Positions 10,663 to 20,139 of a stretch of DNA of 64,000 nucleotides are shown here, piece after piece. The stretch is taken from contig NZ_BATI01000031.1 in the NCBI RefSeq assembly GCF_000467105.1, forward strand, positions 26,802-90,801, in the 5' to 3' direction. This DNA is from Aquipseudomonas alcaligenes NBRC 14159 (GTDB lineage: Bacteria; Pseudomonadota; Gammaproteobacteria; Pseudomonadales; Pseudomonadaceae). Positions within the stretch are counted from its first letter, which is position 1, and each line of letters opens with the position of its first letter. A program made the position numbers and the translations under genes. The notes under the pieces are model-generated. The model did no database searches and was not told the origin of the DNA. It saw only the letters and a program-made list of their open reading frames with translations.

Positions 10663-10680
10663 CGGTGCAAGGAGGTCGAC

Positions 10681-10911
10681 ATGCCGCAGCCATGGGAACG
10701 CCAGGAAACAGTCCGTCCGGAGAAAGGGCAGCCCGCGCGTGGAGGGCTCGGCGTCGCGCTGGTGCTGTTCGGGCGCTGGCGGGCCTGGCGCCTTCGCCTG
10801 CAGACGCGCCAGGCGTTGCGCCATCTCAGCGACGAGCAGTTGCGTGATATCGGCCTCAGCCGGGCGCAGGCCCGAACCGAGGTCGAGCGCCCGTTCTGGA
10901 CGCTGTGGTGA
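10681..10911 (+). CDS. Small DUF1127 domain protein
   Basis: 76 aa; the ATG at 10681 follows GGAGG. The C-terminal half (RRLQTRQALRHLSDEQLRDIGLSR pattern, residues about 39-62) is the arginine-rich DUF1127/YjiS motif ending in LRDIGLSR. In other bacteria such proteins bind RNA or influence phosphate and carbon metabolism; the role here is unknown. Its position opposite the MocR gene makes it the likely target of that regulator. Confidence 0.85.
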   Translation: MPQPWERQETVRPEKGQPARGGLGVALVLFGRWRAWRLRLQTRQALRHLSDEQLRDIGLSRAQARTEVERPFWTLW

Positions 10912-10917
10912 GGGGGA

Positions 10918-12252
10918 TCAGGCCAGGCCGACCGCTTCCTTGAGGCGGTACCAGGCCATGCCCAGGGCCAGCAGCGGCGAGCGCAGGTGCTTGCCGCCGG
11001 GGAAGGTGATGTGCGGCACGCGGTTGAACAGCTCGAAGCCGCCGCCCTGTTCGCCGGCAATCGCCTCGGCCAGCAGCTTGCCGGCCAGGTGCGTGGCGTT
11101 GACCCCGTGCCCGGCGTAGGCCTGGGCGTGGTAGACGTTGGGCTGATCCTTGAGGCGGCCGATCTGCGGCAGGCGGTTGGCGCCGATGCCGATCATCCCG
11201 CCCCACTGGAAGTCGATCCGCACGTCTTTCAGGTCGGGGAAGACTTGCAGCATTTTCGGCCGCATATAGGCGGCGATGTCTACCGGATCGCGACCGGAGT
11301 AGTGGCAGGCGCCGCCGAACAGCAGGCGGTTGTCGGCCGACAGGCGATAGTAGTCCAGCGCTACGCGCTGGTCGCACAGCGCCATGTTCTGCGGGATCAG
11401 CGCGCGCGCGCGCGCTTCGCCCAGCGGCTCGGTGGCGATCACGTAGCTGCCGGCGGGCAGTACCTTGCCGCCCAGCTCCGGGTCCAGGCCGTTGAGGTAG
11501 GCGTTGCAGGCCAGCACCAGGGTCTTGGCGCGCACGCTGCCGCGGGCGGTGTGTACCTTCACCTCGGGGCCGTAGTCGATGCGGCTCACCGGCGAGTGTT
11601 CGAACAGGCGCACGCCCAGCGCGGCCGCCGCGGCTGCCTCGCCCAGGGCCAGGTTGAGCGGGTGCAGGTGGCCCGAGCCCATGTCGATCATGCCGCCGCA
11701 GTAGCGATCGGAGCCGACGACCTGGTGCATCTGCTGCGGTTGCAGCAGGCGCAGTTCGTGGCGGTAGCCGAGGCTTTCCAGCTCGGCCTTGTCCTCGGCA
11801 AAGCCATCCAGATGGGCCGGCTTGTTGGCCAGGTCGCAGTAGCCCCAGGTCAGGTCGCAGTCGATCTGGAACTCTTCCACGCGGCGACGCACCAGCTCCA
11901 CCGCCTCCAGGCCCATCAGCTTGAGCTGGCGCACGCCGTCGGCGCCGATCACCGGCTCGAACTGTTCGACGCCATGGCCGACCCCGCGGATCAGCTGGCC
12001 GCCGTTGCGCCCGCTGGCACCCCAGCCGACCAGATGGGCTTCCAGCAGCACCACCGAGAAGCCTTTGCGGGCCAGTTCGATGGCGGTGTTGAGGCCGGAG
12101 AAGCCACCGCCGACGATGCACACGTCGGCCAGTTCCTCGCCTGCCAGTGTCGGGTAGCTCAGCTGGCGGTTGGCCGTGGCGGCGTAGTAGGAGGCGGCGT
12201 GCTGGTCGCTGTGCACGGCGGGGCGTTGCGGCTGGTGAACGCGGGCGTTCAT
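10918..12252 (-). CDS. pauB: FAD-dependent gamma-glutamylpolyamine oxidase (PauB/PuuB-like)
   Basis: 444 aa. It has a glycine-rich dinucleotide fold at VCIVGGGFSGLNTAIELAR (about 44-62), followed by WGASGRNGGQLI, a hallmark of the PuuB/DadA-related DAO family, and a C-terminal YAGHGVNATHLAGK. It should oxidise gamma-glutamyl-putrescine or related polyamine conjugates. Its location matches a PauB paralogue in P. aeruginosa; the exact paralogue number is left open. It is convergent with the DUF1127 gene with a 6-bp gap. Confidence 0.85.
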   Translation of the reverse strand: MNARVHQPQRPAVHSDQHAASYYAATANRQLSYPTLAGEELADVCIVGGGFSGLNTAIELARKGFSVVLLEAHLVGWGASGRNGGQLIRGVGHGVEQFEPVIGADGVRQLKLMGLEAVELVRRRVEEFQIDCDLTWGYCDLANKPAHLDGFAEDKAELESLGYRHELRLLQPQQMHQVVGSDRYCGGMIDMGSGHLHPLNLALGEAAAAAALGVRLFEHSPVSRIDYGPEVKVHTARGSVRAKTLVLACNAYLNGLDPELGGKVLPAGSYVIATEPLGEARARALIPQNMALCDQRVALDYYRLSADNRLLFGGACHYSGRDPVDIAAYMRPKMLQVFPDLKDVRIDFQWGGMIGIGANRLPQIGRLKDQPNVYHAQAYAGHGVNATHLAGKLLAEAIAGEQGGGFELFNRVPHITFPGGKHLRSPLLALGMAWYRLKEAVGLA

Positions 12253-12400
12253 GTGCGAAATCCTGAGTTGTGTGTTGTTAAAATTTTACGCAGCTTAAGC
12301 ATGGCCCATGCCAGGCGCCAAGAGCGCCCCAGGAAAAAGTCTTTTCACTCGCAGTCATCGACGCTGGATACACTAGCGGGATTCAGCACAAGGCCCGTCA

Positions 12401-12754
12401 ATGAGTTGCACCGACCGCAAGATCGACCAGCTGCGCCGGCAGATTCCGCGCTTCGCCTGCGTGCCCGGCTGCCATGACTGCTGCGGCCCGGTCACCGCCT
12501 CGTCCGAGGAGCTGGCACGGCTGCCGGTCAAGAGCGAGGCCGAGCACGAGGCGGCGTTGGCCGAGTACAACTGCGTGCACCTCGGCCCTCAGGGTTGCAC
12601 GGTGTATGACCAGCGCCCGCTGATCTGCCGCCTGTTCGGCACCACGCCGAACCTGCCCTGCCCGCGCGGCCAGGGGCCGGAAACGCCGATCGAGCCCGCG
12701 GTCGAGCGCCAGGTACACCGGCTGATCGCCAGCACCCGCCAACGCTTGGTCTAG
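12401..12754 (+). CDS. YkgJ family cysteine-cluster protein
   Basis: 117 aa. Cysteines CVPGCHDCCG (about 21-30), then CVHLGPQGCTVYDQRPLICR (about 60-79) and PCPR give the CxxxC-x2-CC-type metal/Fe-S binding pattern of the YkgJ family. Function is unknown in most members; a metal- or cluster-binding role is assumed. It converges on lrp with a 10-bp gap. Confidence 0.85.
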   Translation: MSCTDRKIDQLRRQIPRFACVPGCHDCCGPVTASSEELARLPVKSEAEHEAALAEYNCVHLGPQGCTVYDQRPLICRLFGTTPNLPCPRGQGPETPIEPAVERQVHRLIASTRQRLV

Positions 12755-12764
12755 CCCGCTGCCT

Positions 12765-13253
12765 TTACTCCGGCACCGGCAGGGTCAGTGACTCCTTGAC
12801 CTCTTCCATGACGATGTAGGACTTCGACTCGCGCACATGCGGCAGCTTGAGCAGGATGTCGCCGAGCAGCTTGCGGTAGCTGGCCATCTCGTTGATCCGC
12901 GCCTTCACCAGGTAGTCGAAGTCGCCACTGACCAGGTGGCACTCCAGCACATGCGGCAGTTTGAGCACGGCGCGGCGGAAGTCCTCGAAGGTGTCGCCGG
13001 ATTTGTAGTCCAGGCTGATCTCGACGAACACCAGCAGGCTGGCCTTGAGCTGCTGCGGATTGAGCCGGGCGTGGTAGCCCATGATGATGCCCTCGCGCTC
13101 CAGGCGGCGGACGCGCTCGGTGCAGGGCGTGGTGGACAGGCCGACCCGCTCGCCCAGTTCGGTGAAGCTGATGCGCCCGTCCTCCTGAAGGATGCGCAGG
13201 ATGTTGCGGTCGATCTTGTCCAGCTCGCGGCGGCTCTGGTGCTGGGTGCGCAT
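12765..13253 (-). CDS. lrp: Leucine-responsive regulatory protein, AsnC family
   Basis: 162 aa from the ATG at 13253 (MRTQHQSRRELDKIDRNILR) after GGAGAG; the longer frame has no ribosome site. An N-terminal winged helix (ISFTELGERVGLSTTPCTERV as recognition region) is followed by a RAM ligand-binding domain. In P. aeruginosa this Lrp activates the adjacent dadAX genes for D/L-alanine catabolism. It is divergent from dadA, and the shared 227-bp gap is the expected control region. Confidence 0.93.
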   Translation of the reverse strand: MRTQHQSRRELDKIDRNILRILQEDGRISFTELGERVGLSTTPCTERVRRLEREGIIMGYHARLNPQQLKASLLVFVEISLDYKSGDTFEDFRRAVLKLPHVLECHLVSGDFDYLVKARINEMASYRKLLGDILLKLPHVRESKSYIVMEEVKESLTLPVPE

Positions 13254-13412
13254 GATGCTCTCCGTAGGGAATAACTGAACGCGATAATTCACTGGCGTTG
13301 AGGCGAATATATAGCCATATCGCCTGGATGCAATCCTGCGAAAACCCTCTGCGTCGAGAACTAACGCCAAATGCTCAGCGATAAACAGTGAATATCGCTA
13401 CTTGCGCCTTCC

Positions 13413-13418
13413 TATACT
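13413..13418 (+). promoter_or_regulatory. -10 element of the dadA promoter
   Basis: TATACT with no recognisable -35 at the right distance, 62 bp before the dadA ATG. The lack of a -35 fits a promoter needing an activator, here presumably the divergent Lrp. Confidence 0.45.
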
Positions 13419-13480
13419 GCGCCCATCTACGGTCAAAATAACAAACGCTCGCGGGCCCGCCCCGCAGCGAGGAGGCGAAG

Positions 13481-14779
13481 ATGCGTGTTCTGGTGCTCGG
13501 CAGCGGTGTGATCGGTACCGCCAGTGCCTACTATCTGGCCCGTGCCGGCTTCGAGGTGGTGGTGGTCGACCGCCAGAATGGCCCGGCCCTGGAAACCAGC
13601 TTCGCCAACGCCGGCCAGGTTTCGCCCGGCTACGCCTCGCCCTGGGCCGCCCCGGGCGTGCCGCTGAAGGCCATCAAGTGGCTGCTGCAGAAGCACGCGC
13701 CGCTGGCGATCAAGGCCACCGCCGATATCGATCAGTACCTGTGGATGGCGCAGATGCTGCGCAACTGCACTGCCGCCCGCTACGCGGTGAACAAGGAGCG
13801 CATGGTGCGCCTGTCCGAGTACAGCCGTGACTGCCTCGACGAGCTGCGCGCCGAAACCGGCATCGCCTACGAAGGCCGCCAGCTGGGCACTACCCAGCTG
13901 TTCCGCACCCAGGCCCAGGTCGACAACGCGGCCAAGGACATCGCCGTGCTGGAAGCCTCCGGCGTCCCCTACGAGCTGCTCGACCGCGACGCCATCGCCC
14001 GCGTCGAACCGGCCCTGGCTGGGGTCAAGGACAAGCTGGCCGGCGCCCTGCGTCTGCCCAACGACCAGACCGGCGACTGCCAGATGTTCACCAGCAAGCT
14101 GGCGCAGATGGCCAAGGACCTTGGCGTCGAATTCCGCTTCGGCTGCAACATCGAGCGCCTGGATCACGCTGGCGACCGCATCAATGGCGTGTGGATCGAC
14201 GGCAAGCTGGAAACCGCCGACCGCTACGTGCTCGCCCTCGGCAGCTACAGCCCGCAGCTGCTCAAGCCGCTGGGCATCAAGGCGCCGGTCTATCCGCTCA
14301 AGGGTTACTCGCTGACCGTGCCGATCACTAATGCGGCGATGGCGCCGACTTCGACCATCCTCGATGAGACCTACAAGGTCGCCATCACCCGCTTCGACAA
14401 CCGCATCCGCGTCGGCGGCATGGCCGAGATCGCCGGTTTCGACCTGTCGCTCAACCCGGCTCGCCGTGCCACCCTGGAGATGATCACCAACGATCTCTAC
14501 CCGCAGGGCGGCGATGTCAGCCGTGCCGAATTCTGGACCGGCCTGCGCCCGGCCACCCCGGATGGCACGCCCATCGTCGGCGCCACCGCCTATCGCAACC
14601 TGTTCCTCAACACCGGACACGGTACCCTTGGCTGGACCATGGCCTGCGGCTCCGGTCGCTTCCTCGCCGACCTGATGGCGAACAAGCGTCCGCAGATCAG
14701 CGCCGAAGGCCTGGATATTTCCCGTTACGGCCGCACCAAGGAGAGCCACAAGCATGTCCATCCAGCGCCTGCGCATTGA
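13481..14779 (+). CDS. dadA: D-amino acid dehydrogenase small subunit
   Basis: 432 aa, the family length. It begins with the FAD-binding [20 protein letters not shown], then [20 protein letters not shown], and near the C-terminus [20 protein letters not shown] and GHGTLGW. It deaminates D-alanine and other D-amino acids at the inner membrane, passing electrons to the respiratory chain. It forms an operon with ridA (26-bp overlap) and dadX, a pathway that racemises L-Ala and oxidises D-Ala. Confidence 0.97.
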   Translation: MRVLVLGSGVIGTASAYYLARAGFEVVVVDRQNGPALETSFANAGQVSPGYASPWAAPGVPLKAIKWLLQKHAPLAIKATADIDQYLWMAQMLRNCTAARYAVNKERMVRLSEYSRDCLDELRAETGIAYEGRQLGTTQLFRTQAQVDNAAKDIAVLEASGVPYELLDRDAIARVEPALAGVKDKLAGALRLPNDQTGDCQMFTSKLAQMAKDLGVEFRFGCNIERLDHAGDRINGVWIDGKLETADRYVLALGSYSPQLLKPLGIKAPVYPLKGYSLTVPITNAAMAPTSTILDETYKVAITRFDNRIRVGGMAEIAGFDLSLNPARRATLEMITNDLYPQGGDVSRAEFWTGLRPATPDGTPIVGATAYRNLFLNTGHGTLGWTMACGSGRFLADLMANKRPQISAEGLDISRYGRTKESHKHVHPAPAH

Positions 14780-15104
14780 AAAACGCTACAGCGAAATCGT
14801 CATCCACAACGGCACCGTCCACCTGGCGGGGCAGTTGGCCGATGACTACGACGGCGATATCCGTGAGCAGACCCGCCAGACCCTGGCCAACATCGACCGC
14901 TACCTGGCCGAGGCCGGCAGCGACAAGACCAAGATCCTCTCGGTGACCATCTACCTCAAGGACATGGCCGACTATGCCGGCCTCAACGAGGTGTACGACG
15001 CCTGGGTGGCCGAGGGCGCTGCACCGGCCCGTGCCTGCGTCGAGGCCAAGCTGTACGACCCGCGCGTGCTGGTGGAGATGATGGTCGTCGCCGCGCAAGC
15101 CTGA
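14754..15104 (+). CDS. RidA family imine/enamine deaminase
   Basis: 116 aa. It starts at ATG 14754 after AAGGAGAG, inside the last 26 bp of dad[38 protein letters not shown] and the catalytic Arg in [13 protein letters not shown] identify the YjgF/YER057c/UK114 fold. RidA proteins hydrolyse reactive imines, which fits removal of imino intermediates released by DadA. It ends just before an intrinsic terminator that separates it from dadX. Confidence 0.93.
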   Translation: MSIQRLRIEKRYSEIVIHNGTVHLAGQLADDYDGDIREQTRQTLANIDRYLAEAGSDKTKILSVTIYLKDMADYAGLNEVYDAWVAEGAAPARACVEAKLYDPRVLVEMMVVAAQA

Positions 15105-15115
15105 ACATCCCTTTG

Positions 15116-15142
15116 GCCCGGCACCCCCGCCGGGCTTTTTTT
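15116..15142 (+). terminator. Intrinsic terminator between ridA and dadX
   Basis: GCCCGGC-ACCCCC-GCCGGGC stem and seven T residues, 11 bp after the ridA stop and 20 bp before dadX. It suggests dadX is read through partially. Confidence 0.85.
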
Positions 15143-15162
15143 AACCGAATGAAGTAGCCGCC

Positions 15163-16236
15163 ATGCGTCCCGCCCGTGCCCTGATCGACCTCGAAGCCCT
15201 GCGCCACAACTACCGCCTCGCCCGCGAGATCAGCGGTGCCAGGGCGCTTGCGGTGGTCAAGGCCGACGCCTACGGGCATGGTGCCACGCGCTGCGCCGCC
15301 GCCCTGGAAGACGAGGCCGACGGGTTCGCCGTTGCCTGCATCGAGGAGGCGCTGGAGCTGCGCTATGCCGGCATCCGCAAGCCGATTCTGCTGCTCGAGG
15401 GCTTCTTCGAGGAGAGCGAGCTGAGCCTGATCGACCAGCACCAGCTGTGGTGCGTGGTGCATGCCGCTTGGCAGGTCGAGGCGATCGAGCGCGCGCGCCT
15501 GGCGCGACCGCTGCAGGTGTGGCTGAAGCTCGACTCCGGCATGCACCGGGTCGGTCTGCACCCGGCCGAGTACCGTGATGCCCATGCCCGCCTGCTGGCC
15601 AGCGGCAAGGTCGACAAGATCGTGCTGATGAGCCACTTCGCCCGTGCCGACGAGCTGGACTGCCCGCGCAGCGAGGAGCAGGTCGCGCTGTTCGAACAGG
15701 CGCGGGCCGGCCTGCAGGCCGAGGTCAGCCTGCGCAATTCGCCGGCCATCCTCGGTTGGCCGGGCATCGCCAGCGACTGGGTACGCCCCGGCATCATGCT
15801 CTACGGCGCCACGCCCTTCGAGCAGGACCAGGCCCAGGCCGCGCGCCTGCGCCCGGTGATGACCCTGGAGTCGAAAATCATCAGCGTGCGCGAGCTGCCG
15901 GCCGGCGAGCCGGTCGGTTATGGTGCACGCTTCGTCGCCGAGCGGCCGACCCGCGTCGGCGTTGTCGCCATGGGCTATGCCGATGGCTATCCGCGGCATG
16001 CCGCCACCGGCACACCGATCATGGTCGATGGGCAGATGACCCGCCTGATCGGCCGGGTGTCGATGGACATGCTCACCGTCGACCTCACCGACCTGCCCGG
16101 CGCAGGCCTCGGTAGCCGGGTCGAGCTGTGGGGACGCAATGTCTCCGCCAGCGCCGTGGCCTATGGCTGCGGCAGCATTCCGTACCAGCTGTTCTGCAAC
16201 CTCAAGCGGGTGCCGAGGCTCTATTCCGGGGGCTAG
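15163..16236 (+). CDS. dadX: Catabolic alanine racemase
   Basis: 357 aa, typical length. PLP-binding lysine lies in [12 protein letters not shown] (about 31-42); the second catalytic tyrosine region is [26 protein letters not shown], and [11 protein letters not shown] is the C-terminal signature. It interconverts L- and D-alanine so DadA can oxidise the D-form. Third gene of the dadA-ridA-dadX set. Confidence 0.95.
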   Translation: MRPARALIDLEALRHNYRLAREISGARALAVVKADAYGHGATRCAAALEDEADGFAVACIEEALELRYAGIRKPILLLEGFFEESELSLIDQHQLWCVVHAAWQVEAIERARLARPLQVWLKLDSGMHRVGLHPAEYRDAHARLLASGKVDKIVLMSHFARADELDCPRSEEQVALFEQARAGLQAEVSLRNSPAILGWPGIASDWVRPGIMLYGATPFEQDQAQAARLRPVMTLESKIISVRELPAGEPVGYGARFVAERPTRVGVVAMGYADGYPRHAATGTPIMVDGQMTRLIGRVSMDMLTVDLTDLPGAGLGSRVELWGRNVSASAVAYGCGSIPYQLFCNLKRVPRLYSGG

Positions 16237-16339
16237 CCGTCAGGGTGCGGAGCAATTGCATTTGCAGTGTTGTAAATACTGAACACTGGCCGCATCATAC
16301 GGCCACCCAGATGCCTTGCTCCCAAGGAGGACCCCCGCA

Positions 16340-16888
16340 TTGGACGTCGGTGTTCGACTGCAATCTATTCGCAAACTCAAAGGCCTTTCCCAGCGTGAAC
16401 TCGCCAAGCGGGCGGGCGTCACCAACAGCACCATCTCGATGATCGAGAAGAACAGCGTGAGCCCCTCGATCAGCTCGCTGAAGAAGGTGCTCGGCGGCAT
16501 TCCCATGTCGCTGGTGGAGTTCTTCTCCCTCGATCTGGAGCAGGACAACCACACTCAGGTGGTGTACCGGGCCGACGAACTGACCGACCTTTCCAGCGGT
16601 GCCGTGACGATGAAGCTGATCGGCAAGGCGCACCCCAATCGGACCATTACTTTCCTCGACGAGACCTACCCGCCGGGTACCGACACCGGTGAGGAAATGC
16701 TCAACCATGACGGCGAGGAAGCCGGCATGCTGGTCGACGGACGCCTGGAGCTGACCGTGGGCGCCGAGGTGTTTGTCCTCGAGCCGGGCGACAGCTATTA
16801 CTTCGACAGCACCAAGCCGCACCGCTTCCGTAACCCCTACGACAAGCCGGCGCGACTGATCAGCGCCACCACGCCGGCGAACTTCTGA
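16340..16888 (+). CDS. pauR: Polyamine-responsive repressor PauR (XRE-cupin)
   Basis: 182 aa from a TTG start at 16340, which sits 9 bp after AAGGAGG; the upstream in-frame ATG would place that ribosome site inside the gene. An N-terminal XRE helix-turn-helix (LKGLSQRELAKRAGVTNSTI, about 11-30) is joined to a C-terminal cupin sensor (EAGMLVDGRLELTVGAEVFV and GDSYYFDSTKPHRF). PauR represses the pau polyamine genes and is relieved by putrescine and cadaverine. Several likely targets (pauC, pauB-like, the amidotransferase hydrolase) lie in this window. Confidence 0.92.
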   Translation: MDVGVRLQSIRKLKGLSQRELAKRAGVTNSTISMIEKNSVSPSISSLKKVLGGIPMSLVEFFSLDLEQDNHTQVVYRADELTDLSSGAVTMKLIGKAHPNRTITFLDETYPPGTDTGEEMLNHDGEEAGMLVDGRLELTVGAEVFVLEPGDSYYFDSTKPHRFRNPYDKPARLISATTPANF

Positions 16889-17021
16889 GTCGGCTACGGG
16901 CGTTGCCTGGCGCAATGCCCCTGCGACAAGTTGGGTTGTTCCGGCCGGCCGGCCTAACCGTTATACTGCGCCCGCTCGCGAAACCGTGGCCGCGGGCGTT
17001 TCTAGCCAATGAGGGTGTACC

Positions 17022-17444
17022 GTGAACCTGATCAAGAAGATGCTGGCGGCTCAAGCTGCCGTATTGGCCCTGTGGGCTGTGAGCGCTCAGGCTGCGACCA
17101 ACGATGAGATCGCCGAGCGCATCAAGCCGGTTGGCGAGGTCTGCGTCCAGGGTGAAGAATGCAAAGGCGTCGGTGCCGTTGCCGTGGCTGCCGGTGGCGG
17201 CGCCAAGTCTCCGGACGACGTGATCAACGCTCACTGTGGCGCCTGCCACAGCGCTGGCGTGCTGGGTGCGCCGAAGATCGGCGATACCGCCGAGTGGAAG
17301 AAGCGTGCTGATGAGCAGGGCGGCATCGACGTGCTGCTCTCCAAAGCCATCGCCGGCTTCAACGCCATGCCGCCGAAAGGCACCTGCGCCACCTGCTCGG
17401 ACGACGAGCTGATGGGCGCGATCAAGAAGATGTCCGGCCTGTAA
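17022..17444 (+). CDS. cycB: Cytochrome c5
   Basis: 140 aa from a GTG start. A Sec signal (MNLIKKMLAAQAAVLALWAV, cleavage after SAQA at about 25) precedes a single c-type heme motif CGACH (about 72-76). Four more cysteines lie outside the heme motif (CVQGEEC and CATC). Cytochrome c5 carries electrons in the periplasm. A strong terminator follows 22 bp later. Confidence 0.93.
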   Translation: MNLIKKMLAAQAAVLALWAVSAQAATNDEIAERIKPVGEVCVQGEECKGVGAVAVAAGGGAKSPDDVINAHCGACHSAGVLGAPKIGDTAEWKKRADEQGGIDVLLSKAIAGFNAMPPKGTCATCSDDELMGAIKKMSGL

Positions 17445-17465
17445 CAGCCGCCAGCTTCTGAAAAA

Positions 17466-17488
17466 AACCGCCTTCGGGCGGTTTTTTT
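17466..17488. terminator. Bidirectional terminator between cycB and the WG/Sel1-repeat gene
   Basis: AACCGCC-TTCG-GGCGGTT stem flanked by A7 on one side and T7 on the other, serving the convergent genes on both strands. Confidence 0.9.
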
Positions 17489-17518
17489 GTGCCTGCCATT
17501 GGCGGTGCAGGCTGCGGT

Positions 17519-20068
17519 TTATTGTCGCAGTCGGTCGAGCAGGCGCGCCAGCGGACCGGGCTGGCGGCGCTGCGCCAGCAGTTCCTCGGCGCGCTCGCGG
17601 GCGCCGGCGACACCGGCGTCGAGTGCCTTGCGCAGCCACTCCAGCGCCTGTTCCTGGTCGGCCTCGTTGTCGAGCAGCAGCTCGGCCAGGTCCAGATAGG
17701 CATCCTCGTACTGCTCGGCGCAGGCCTGCTGCAGGTGCGCGCGGGCCTTGCCCGGATCGGCCTTGCCGCCCAGGCCATGGAGGTACTGGCGACCCAGGCG
17801 CCAGTGCGCGTAGCCGTCACCACTGCGCAAGCTGTTCTGGTAGTAGCGCCGGGCCTGGGCATAGTCCTCGCGCTGTTCGTGCAGCCAGCCCAGGTAGTTG
17901 GCGCTGGCATCCTTGTCGCCGTAGCGCCAGGCGGCCTCGAAGTGCTGCAGAGCCTGGTCGTAGTCGGCTTCCTCCTCGAACAGCAGCTGGGCCAGCTCCA
18001 GGTGGGCCGGGCGGTGGCCGCGCTCGGTGGCCAGCTGCAGGTAGTGGCGCGCCAGCGCCCGGTCCTGGGCGCAGCCGCGACCCTGGCGGTAGCAGTCGCC
18101 CAGGTTGCGTGCGGCCAGCGCCGAGCCGGCGTCGCTGGCGCGCTGGAAATAGGCGAGGGCGCCAGCATGGTCCTGGTCGGCATTGTCCAGCAGGCAGCCG
18201 AGGTCGTTGAGGGCATCACTGTTGCCCAGCGCCACCGCGCGCAGCAGCAGCGGCCGGGCCTTCTCGTAGTCCTGCGCCTCGAGGGCGGCCAGGCCGCGGC
18301 GGTGTGCGTCCAGGGCCAGCCAGAGATCGCCGGCGCTGCGCTGCAGGCAGGCCTGCTGCACCTCGCTGAGGCCGAACTGGGCGTAGCGGTCGACGATCTG
18401 CAGGGCGCGCTCGGCGGCCAGCGGCCGGCTGCTGCCGTCTTCCTCCAGGCGCCAGGCCAGGTCGTCGTGGAACACCAGTGCGCGCTCCTCGCTCTGCACG
18501 AAGCGGCGTTCGGCGGGGGCCTGGTCGAGGGGTTCGCGCAGCCACTGGCCGTCGCTGTCGAGGATGCCCCAGCGGCCTTCCAGGCAGGCGCTGAAATACT
18601 GGTCATAGAGGCTTTCCAGGCGCTCGAAGCGCGGCTCCGCGCTCCAGCCGGGCTGCGCGCCGCCGCGATACAGACCCCAGCGCTTGCCCTCCTGGACCCG
18701 GCAGTAGTGGCTGCCGTCGGCGCTCCGGCAGCCGAGCTGCAGTTCGATCCGGGCGTAGGCGCAGGGCAGCAGCCAGCGCTGCTGCTGATGGCGATAGAGG
18801 CCGTACAGGCGGTTGTCGCGCACCTGCCAGGCCTGCATGTCGTGCAGGTAGTCGAGTGCCTGGTACTCGCCGGGCAGCAGCGCCTGGCCCTGATCGTCGA
18901 GAGCGCGCCAGCGCCACTGCTGGCCGTCGCGGCGACGAATCAGGTAGATCTCGCGGCCGTCCAGGTCGAAGCTCTGCAGGTTGTCGATGCCGATGGCGCC
19001 GAGGTCGTGGAAGCGCGTGGTGAACAGGTGCTGCGGACCTTTCGCCGGTCGGGCGGCGTAGTAGCCCTCGTACGCCTGGATCTGCTGGTACTGCGCGGGT
19101 AGCAGCCAGTTGCCCTGCGGGTCGATCGCCCCCCACAGCTCGCCCTGCTGCACGCTCCAGCAGCTGCCGCGGTGGTCCAGCGGCTCGCCCGCAGCGAACT
19201 GGCAAGGCACCGTCAGCCGGCCCTGCAGGTCGATCAGGCCGAGCTTGCCGCCCTCGGCGACCAGCGCGTGCTCACCGGCGAAGTCGTAGGCTTCCTCGAA
19301 CTGGCAGGCGATCACTTCGCGGCCCTGGCGGTCGACATAGCCGAAGCGCCCGTCCAGCTGCACGCAGGCGCGCTCACTGCTCTCGTCGAATTCGTAGAAG
19401 GCCTGGTAGCGGGGCTCGATCAGTACCCGGCCATCCGCCGCGCGCAGACCGTACAGCCCGTTCTCGCAGAAGATCTGTGGCGCATCTTCATCCTGCACCG
19501 GCAGCATCGAACCGAGCGGTTCCCAGCCGTAATCGTAGGCAGCCTGGTTGAGCAGGGCGCGGAAGCTGCCGGCCCAGGGCGCATCGACGCCGGGGCAGTT
19601 GTCCAGCAACAGCGGATTGTCGTTGTCGATGGCCTCGCGGATGCAGGTGTTGCTGCGCGCGATCTCCTCCAGCAGGGCGTCGGCCTGGGCGCGGCGGTCG
19701 TCGTCGCTCATGTTGAACAGGTCCCAGGCGTCCAGGTGGAACCAGGCGTGGCTGGCACGGCCGTCGAGCAGCTGGAAGATCCTGTCGCGCGCCGTGCGGA
19801 AGGCCTCGACATCGTCCAGCAGGCTGCCGGCATGGCGCTCGATGAAGGCATAGAAGGCGCGCAGCGCCTCGATGCCGGCGGGTGCCTCGGCGTACAGGCC
19901 TTCTTCGCTATGCGGGTCGTTGTAGCAGTTGTGCCCGACGCAGCCGCCCTGGGCGAACAGCGGGTGCAGCAACAGGGGCAGCTCGTAGCCCCACTCCATC
20001 AGCGGCAGGCAGTCATCCTCGCTGCTGCCGATTTCGGCCTTGTTGTACAGGTACAGGCGATGGGACAT
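17519..20068 (-). CDS. Large WG-repeat and Sel1-repeat protein
   Basis: 849 aa, no signal peptide. Residues about 1-240 are a domain I do not recognise. About 240-500 carry WG-type repeats (FGYVDRQGREVIACQFEEAY, LGLIDLQGRLTVPCQF, WGAIDPQGNWLLPAQY, WGILDSDGQW). About 560-830 are tandem Sel1/TPR-like repeats (SDALNDLGCLLDNADQDH, SALAARNLGDCYRQGRGCAQD, YAHWRLGRQYLHGLGG). Such repeats mediate protein-protein contacts; no catalytic motif is visible. It sits between cycB and rep, as does an uncharacterised protein in P. aeruginosa. Function unknown. Confidence 0.8.
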   Translation of the reverse strand: MSHRLYLYNKAEIGSSEDDCLPLMEWGYELPLLLHPLFAQGGCVGHNCYNDPHSEEGLYAEAPAGIEALRAFYAFIERHAGSLLDDVEAFRTARDRIFQLLDGRASHAWFHLDAWDLFNMSDDDRRAQADALLEEIARSNTCIREAIDNDNPLLLDNCPGVDAPWAGSFRALLNQAAYDYGWEPLGSMLPVQDEDAPQIFCENGLYGLRAADGRVLIEPRYQAFYEFDESSERACVQLDGRFGYVDRQGREVIACQFEEAYDFAGEHALVAEGGKLGLIDLQGRLTVPCQFAAGEPLDHRGSCWSVQQGELWGAIDPQGNWLLPAQYQQIQAYEGYYAARPAKGPQHLFTTRFHDLGAIGIDNLQSFDLDGREIYLIRRRDGQQWRWRALDDQGQALLPGEYQALDYLHDMQAWQVRDNRLYGLYRHQQQRWLLPCAYARIELQLGCRSADGSHYCRVQEGKRWGLYRGGAQPGWSAEPRFERLESLYDQYFSACLEGRWGILDSDGQWLREPLDQAPAERRFVQSEERALVFHDDLAWRLEEDGSSRPLAAERALQIVDRYAQFGLSEVQQACLQRSAGDLWLALDAHRRGLAALEAQDYEKARPLLLRAVALGNSDALNDLGCLLDNADQDHAGALAYFQRASDAGSALAARNLGDCYRQGRGCAQDRALARHYLQLATERGHRPAHLELAQLLFEEEADYDQALQHFEAAWRYGDKDASANYLGWLHEQREDYAQARRYYQNSLRSGDGYAHWRLGRQYLHGLGGKADPGKARAHLQQACAEQYEDAYLDLAELLLDNEADQEQALEWLRKALDAGVAGARERAEELLAQRRQPGPLARLLDRLRQ

Positions 20069-20139
20069 GGCGCGCTTCCTTGCGAGACGACGGACGCGCG
20101 CAGTCTAGCTGGGAAGCCGCTGTGCGGCTGTGCGCTCGG

